Of a stretch of 64,000 nt of DNA, positions 59,940-64,000 are shown in pieces (position 1 is the stretch's first letter; each line of letters opens with the position of its first letter). The translations under genes and the position numbers were made by a program. The stretch is taken from assembly GCF_014202755.1 (NCBI RefSeq), contig NZ_JACHHK010000002.1, forward strand, positions 336,433 through 400,432. The letters run 5' to 3'. Source of the stretch: Catenisphaera adipataccumulans. Lineage in GTDB: Bacteria > Bacillota_I > Bacilli_A > Erysipelotrichales > Erysipelotrichaceae. The notes under the pieces are model-generated. The model saw nothing but the letters and a program-made list of their open reading frames with translations. It made no database searches and was not told the origin of the DNA.

Positions 59940-60752
59940 ATGACTATCAGTACGTTACAGATCGTTTTGATCTTTATCTTCTCATGCATCTGCGGTGCCG
60001 GCAGTGTACTGGATGAATTCCAGACGCACCGTCCGCTGATCGCATGTACGATCGTCGGCTTGATCTTAGGTGATCCGACCAAGGGTATCATCCTGGGCGG
60101 AACCTTGGAATTGATTGCCTTAGGCTGGATGAACATCGGTGCCGCACAGTCACCGGATTCTGCCTTAGCCAGTGTGATTTCGACGATCTTGGTTGTTGTC
60201 GGCAATCAGAGCATTCAGGAAGGAATTGCCATTGCCCTGCCAGTTGCAGCGGCCGGCCAGGTCCTGACTGTATTTGCCCGTACCATTACGGTTGCCTTCC
60301 AGCATGCCGCTGATAAAGCAGCTGAGGATGCCAACTTTAATAAAATCATCGCCTTGCATTTCAGCGCCTTGTTCGTTCAGGCTCTGCGTGTAGCTATCCC
60401 GTCGACATTGGTCGCAGCTTATGTCAGCCCAACCATGGTACAGAACATGTTGGATGCGATCCCGGATGTCGTTACCGGCGGTCTGACAGTTGCCGGCGGC
60501 ATGATCGTTGTTGTCGGATATGCAATGGTATTGAATATGATGTACGTCAAATACTTAATGCCATTCTTCTTCCTGGGCTTTATCCTGGGTGGTTATCTGG
60601 ATTTCAGTCTGTTGGCCTTCGGCGGCATCGGATTGATCCTGGCGATCGTTTATGTACAATTGAACCCGAATTTTGCGAAACCGCAGGCTGCGGCTGCCAC
60701 ATCGGCAGGCACGGTTGCGGATGATGAGCTCGATGACGAGCTGGACGACTAG
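59940..60752 (+). CDS. sorA: PTS sorbose IIC
   Basis: A 270-residue membrane subunit. GLILGDPTKGIILGGTLELI matches the IIC loop of the sorbose class. The C-terminus is very acidic with a repeated DDELDDELDD. It is followed 13 bp later by sorM. Confidence 0.92.
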   Translation: MTISTLQIVLIFIFSCICGAGSVLDEFQTHRPLIACTIVGLILGDPTKGIILGGTLELIALGWMNIGAAQSPDSALASVISTILVVVGNQSIQEGIAIALPVAAAGQVLTVFARTITVAFQHAADKAAEDANFNKIIALHFSALFVQALRVAIPSTLVAAYVSPTMVQNMLDAIPDVVTGGLTVAGGMIVVVGYAMVLNMMYVKYLMPFFFLGFILGGYLDFSLLAFGGIGLILAIVYVQLNPNFAKPQAAAATSAGTVADDELDDELDD

Positions 60753-60765
60753 AAAGAGGAACCGT

Positions 60766-61608
60766 ATGTCAGAAAAAAATGAAGTAATCAAAAATACGAA
60801 GATCACCAAAAAAGATATGCTGCAGACGTTCTTCTTCGAGAACTTCCAGCAGGCTTCGTTCAACTACGAACGTATTCACGCCTTGGCATTTTGTGTCGAT
60901 ATGATCCCGACCATCAAGCGCGTATATCATAAGAAAGAAGACCAAGTCGCCGCATTGAAGCGTCATCTGACCTTCTTCAACGTCACCCCGGCCGTCTGCG
61001 GACCTGTTGTTGGCGTCACAATGGCCATGGAAGAAGCCAAGTCCGATGGCGAAGACATTGACGAAGGAACCATCAACTCACTGAAAATTGGTTTGATGGG
61101 CCCGCTGTGCGGTGTCGGTGACCCGCTGATCTGGGGAACATTGCGGCCGATCACGGCAGCCATCGGTGCATCCTTAGCATTGAACGGCAGTGTTGCCGGA
61201 CCGATCCTTTTCTTTGTTGCATTCAATGCCGTGCGCCTGGCACTGAAATGGTATGGACTGAAATACGGCTTCCAGAAAGGTCTGGATATCGTTCATGATT
61301 TATCCGGCAACCTGCTGCCAAAACTGACCGAAGGTGCGACCGTATTAGGTTTGTTTGTCATGGGCGTCCTGGTTACGAAATGGACATCCATCAATGTACC
61401 GCTGGTCGTATCCAGTACAACTGCCAATGGTAAGACCGTTGTCACGACCGTTCAGGATATTCTTGATCAATTGTGCCCAGGTCTGCTGGCTTTAGGTTTG
61501 ACGTTCCTGATGATGCATTTCCTGAAAAAGAAAGTCAATCCGATCGTATTGATCTTCGCTCTGTTTGCGGTCGGTATCGTTGGATACGGTTTAGGTATCT
61601 TAGCATAA
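60766..61608 (+). CDS. sorM: PTS sorbose IID
   Basis: A 280-residue IID subunit: QASFNYERIHALAFCVDM, KRHLTFFNVTPAVCGPVVG and GLMGPLCGVGDPLIWGTLRP, as in SorM. The start at 60766 follows AGAGGAA; an upstream in-frame ATG lies inside sorA and is unlikely. Confidence 0.92.
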   Translation: MSEKNEVIKNTKITKKDMLQTFFFENFQQASFNYERIHALAFCVDMIPTIKRVYHKKEDQVAALKRHLTFFNVTPAVCGPVVGVTMAMEEAKSDGEDIDEGTINSLKIGLMGPLCGVGDPLIWGTLRPITAAIGASLALNGSVAGPILFFVAFNAVRLALKWYGLKYGFQKGLDIVHDLSGNLLPKLTEGATVLGLFVMGVLVTKWTSINVPLVVSSTTANGKTVVTTVQDILDQLCPGLLALGLTFLMMHFLKKKVNPIVLIFALFAVGIVGYGLGILA

Positions 61609-61627
61609 ATAATAGAGGAGGTCTGTT

Positions 61628-62866
61628 ATGAAAACATATGCTGTCCGTTTATACGGAAAACATGACCTGCGCCTCGAGTCCTTTGATCTTCCTGCCATGC
61701 AGGAAGATCAGATTTTAGCCGAAGTAGTTACTGACAGTATTTGCATGTCGACGCTGAAACTGGTCAACCAAGGACAGAGTCATAAAAAAGCACCCGACAA
61801 TTTAGCGGAGAATCCAGTCATTATCGGCCATGAATTCTGCGGTAAGATATTGGATGTCGGCGCCAAATGGGCGCATAAATACAAAAAAGGGGATCATTTC
61901 GTGATCCAAGCCAATCTGCTTCTGGAAGATAAACCCTACAGCTGCCCGGGTTATTCATACCATGATATGGGCGGAGATGCCACTTATGCCATCATTTCTG
62001 ATGATGTGATGCGGGCCGACTGCCTCATCCCATATAACGGGGATACATATTTCGAAGGATCGCTGATGGAGCCGCTCTCCTGCGTCATCGGTGCCCTCGA
62101 TTCTCAGTATCACGTCCCGCTGGGCACACATACGCATGAAATGGGCATCAAGGAAAACGGTAACCTGCTCATCATGGCCGGAACCGGGCCGATGGGGTTG
62201 TTAGCGGTGGATTATGCGCTGCATAATCCGGATAAAAAACCCAAACACATTGTTGTGACCGATCGTCATCAGGACAAACTGGACCGGGCAGAAAAATACT
62301 ATCCAAGCCAGAACGGTGTGGAAGTGACATACGTCAATGTCAAAGGACTGGCGGATGAAACCCAGTACTTGATGGACCTCAGCAACGGTGAAGGCTACGA
62401 TGACATCATTGTCATGGCCGGTACACCAGGTGCTTTGAAAGAAGCTTCTGATCTGGCCGCCGATGATGCCTGCATTGATTTCTTTGCCGGTCCGCAGGAT
62501 AAAAACTTCATGGCGGAGGTCAACTTCTATGATGTGCATTATTCCCGTACACATTACTTTGGTATTTCCGGCGGTGTGGCGGATGATATGCGCAAAGCTG
62601 TGAAATTGGTTGAAGAAGGCGTTGTACACCCGGCAACCATTGTAACGCACGTTTTAGGCCTGAATGAGGCTGCCTATGTGACCGAACACCAGAAAGAAGT
62701 CGGCGGCGCAAAGAAAATCGTTTATACACATAAGAATATGGATCTGACCAAACTGGCAGATATTGATCCGGACAGTGAATTAGGCAAGATCCTCGCAAAG
62801 ACGGACGGCATCTGGAGCAAGGAAGCCGAAGCGTACGTCTTGACCAATATGAAAGAAATCGCTTAG
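61628..62866 (+). CDS. sorE: L-sorbose-1-phosphate reductase
   Basis: A 412-residue dehydrogenase of the SorE family with Cys39, GHE at 67-69 and GTGPMGLLAVDYAL. It reduces L-sorbose-1-phosphate to D-glucitol-6-phosphate, which SorD then oxidises to fructose-6-phosphate. Its position as last gene of the sor operon fits. A paralogue (20430) sits in the second hexitol operon. GAGGAGG precedes the ATG. Confidence 0.92.
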   Translation: MKTYAVRLYGKHDLRLESFDLPAMQEDQILAEVVTDSICMSTLKLVNQGQSHKKAPDNLAENPVIIGHEFCGKILDVGAKWAHKYKKGDHFVIQANLLLEDKPYSCPGYSYHDMGGDATYAIISDDVMRADCLIPYNGDTYFEGSLMEPLSCVIGALDSQYHVPLGTHTHEMGIKENGNLLIMAGTGPMGLLAVDYALHNPDKKPKHIVVTDRHQDKLDRAEKYYPSQNGVEVTYVNVKGLADETQYLMDLSNGEGYDDIIVMAGTPGALKEASDLAADDACIDFFAGPQDKNFMAEVNFYDVHYSRTHYFGISGGVADDMRKAVKLVEEGVVHPATIVTHVLGLNEAAYVTEHQKEVGGAKKIVYTHKNMDLTKLADIDPDSELGKILAKTDGIWSKEAEAYVLTNMKEIA

Positions 62867-62891
62867 AGAAGCTCCGGCTTCTCTTTTTTTG
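62865..62891 (+). terminator. Terminator of the sor operon
   Basis: AGAGAAGC / GCTTCTCT stem with T7. The nfnA ribosome site follows at once. Confidence 0.9.
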
Positions 62892-62901
62892 AAAGGAAAT
62901 C

Positions 62902-63744
62902 ATGTATACCATACGAAAGAAACAACCATTGAACCCAACTGTAACCAAGATGGTGATCGATGCCCCTTTTGTTGCCAAGCGCGCCAAAGCCGGTCAGTTC
63001 ATCATCTTACGTGTGAATGAAAACGGTGAGCGGATCCCGCTGACCATTGAAGACAGCGATCCGGAAAAGGGCACCGTCTCCATCGTGTATCAGATCGTCG
63101 GCGGCACGACCATGAAGCTCAACGCCCTGAACGAAGGCGACAGTCTGCATGACTTTGTCGGCCCATTAGGCAAACCGAGCGTCATCGACGGCAATAAAAA
63201 AGTCTGTGTCATCGGCGGCGGGGTCGGCTGTGCCATCGCGTATCCGACGGCCAAGGCCTTTGCCAAAGCCGGTGCCGATGTCACGACGATCGTCGGCTTC
63301 CGGAACAAAGACCTTGTCATCCTGCAGGATGAATTCAAATCTGTAAGCAATCATTATTATCTGACGAGCGATGACGGAACGGCCGGCGAAAAAGGTCTGG
63401 TCACCAATAAACTGGAAGATCTGATCGCAGCCGGTGAGCATTTTGATGAGGTCGTGGCGATCGGCCCGATCATCATGATGAAATTCGTCTGCCTGGCCAC
63501 GAAGAAATACGATATCCCGACCGTGGTCTCCATGAACCCGATCATGATCGACGGCACCGGCATGTGCGGCTGCTGCCGATTGATGGTAGACGGCAAGATG
63601 AAATTCGCGTGCGTGGACGGCCCGGACTTCGACGGTCACTTAGTGGACTTTGATGAAGCGATGTCCCGCAACCGCGCGTATATGGACTTTGAAAAGAAAG
63701 CGCGTGATGAAGCGTGCAATCTGCTGAACAAGGAGGTAGCGTAA
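62902..63744 (+). CDS. nfnA: NADH-dependent ferredoxin:NADP+ oxidoreductase, subunit A
   Basis: A 280-residue FAD/NAD-binding protein of the sulfide/dihydroorotate-dehydrogenase-like family. NAD loop VCVIGGGVGCAIA (101-113). The [2Fe-2S] ligands are among Cys222, Cys224, Cys225 and Cys237 (MCGCC and FACVDGPDFDGH). With NfnB it performs electron-bifurcating transhydrogenation between NADH, NADPH and ferredoxin in anaerobes. GAAAGGA precedes the ATG. Confidence 0.88.
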   Translation: MYTIRKKQPLNPTVTKMVIDAPFVAKRAKAGQFIILRVNENGERIPLTIEDSDPEKGTVSIVYQIVGGTTMKLNALNEGDSLHDFVGPLGKPSVIDGNKKVCVIGGGVGCAIAYPTAKAFAKAGADVTTIVGFRNKDLVILQDEFKSVSNHYYLTSDDGTAGEKGLVTNKLEDLIAAGEHFDEVVAIGPIIMMKFVCLATKKYDIPTVVSMNPIMIDGTGMCGCCRLMVDGKMKFACVDGPDFDGHLVDFDEAMSRNRAYMDFEKKARDEACNLLNKEVA

Positions 63745-64000
63745 TGCCGAACATGTCATTGAAGAAAGTGCCGATGCCGACACAGGATGCGGATGTGCGC
63801 CGCACGAACTTCGAAGAAGTCGCCCAGGGCTATACAAAAGCGATGGCCATGGAAGAAGCAACACGCTGCCTGCACTGCAAGAACCAGCCGTGCGTGAGCG
63901 GCTGCCCGGTCAATATCCATATCCCGGATTTTATCGCTCAGGTGAAGGACGGCAATATGGAAGAGGCCTATAAGGTCATCTCGCTGACCTCGAGCCTGCC
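63744..64000 (+). CDS. nfnB: NfnB / glutamate synthase small subunit-like, 3' partial
   Basis: The frame starts by a TAATG overlap with nfnA, after AAGGAGG, and runs off the window at 85 codons. Cys42, Cys45, Cys50 and Cys54 in CLHCKNQPCVSGCPV form the N-terminal 4Fe-4S site of GltD/NfnB-type flavoproteins. Adjacency to NfnA favours NfnB over glutamate synthase. Confidence 0.88.
   Translation, partial: MPNMSLKKVPMPTQDADVRRTNFEEVAQGYTKAMAMEEATRCLHCKNQPCVSGCPVNIHIPDFIAQVKDGNMEEAYKVISLTSSL

Noticed and set aside
1..64000. CRISPR array, tRNA, rRNA, IS element or prophage
   Set aside because: No regular short repeats, cloverleaf-like sequence, transposase or phage gene was seen on reading through.

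Overview
The window looks like a chromosome segment of a gut-type anaerobic low-to-mid GC Firmicute, most likely an Erysipelotrichia relative. This is inferred from strong AGGAGG ribosome sites, a HydF hydrogenase-maturation GTPase, an NfnAB transhydrogenase, several Fe-S/flavin reductases and a very large PTS repertoire; no 16S gene is present to confirm it. No tRNA, rRNA, CRISPR array, IS element or phage gene was seen.

Layout. 1-10.2 kb holds housekeeping genes: a heterodimeric ABC exporter with one degenerate ATP site, a PAP2 phosphatase, cysK followed by a GNAT/O6-methylguanine methyltransferase fusion, a TetR regulator with an OYE-type Fe-S flavoprotein, and a GNAT coupled to a P1 peptidase. 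10.2-16.0 kb is an AT-richer block: a decayed SDR gene, a DeoR regulator, and a divergent operon hxlA-hxlB-mtlA-mtlD joining mannitol uptake to the two ribulose-monophosphate enzymes. 16.1-21.7 kb holds an LUD protein and DeoR regulator, divergent from a second hexitol operon (1-phosphofructokinase, a second MtlA-type IICBA, and a SorE-like dehydrogenase). 21.7-33.4 kb is mixed: a lipoprotein and HydF, a bicupin, a 3-hydroxyacyl-CoA dehydrogenase, flavodoxin, an Fe-S/flavin redox group, a P-loop kinase coupled to an ECF S component, and hydrolases.

33.5-62.9 kb is a run of three more PTS loci. Locus A (33.6-43.6 kb) has a PRD regulator, a DeoR regulator, a 2-hydroxyacid dehydrogenase, a RhaD-like aldolase, GatABC, an AraM-like dehydrogenase, an AraD-like epimerase and a HAD phosphatase. 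Locus B (43.6-55.7 kb) has a PRD regulator with a TPR-like protein, an Rpe-like epimerase and a small unknown protein on the minus strand. Divergent from these are a mannose-family PTS (IIA, IIB, IIC, IID), two paralogous zinc alcohol dehydrogenases, a class II aldolase, a second AraM-like dehydrogenase and an almost identical second copy of the HAD gene. Locus C (56.6-62.9 kb) is a near-textbook L-sorbose operon (sorC, cupin, sorD, sorF, sorB, sorA, sorM, sorE) with a cre box over its promoter. The window ends in nfnA and the start of nfnB.

How it works together: five PTS transporters import polyols or ketoses as phosphates. Dehydrogenases of four families (MtlD, SorE, SorD-type SDR, AraM) turn them into ketose phosphates. 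Kinases, epimerases and aldolases then pass these to glycolysis or the pentose phosphate pool. Probable cre sites mark catabolite repression. The best candidates for undescribed biology are the hxlAB-mannitol operon, the second mannitol-type operon that could run through fructose-1-phosphate, and the two AraM-HAD polyol operons that share a recently copied HAD gene.
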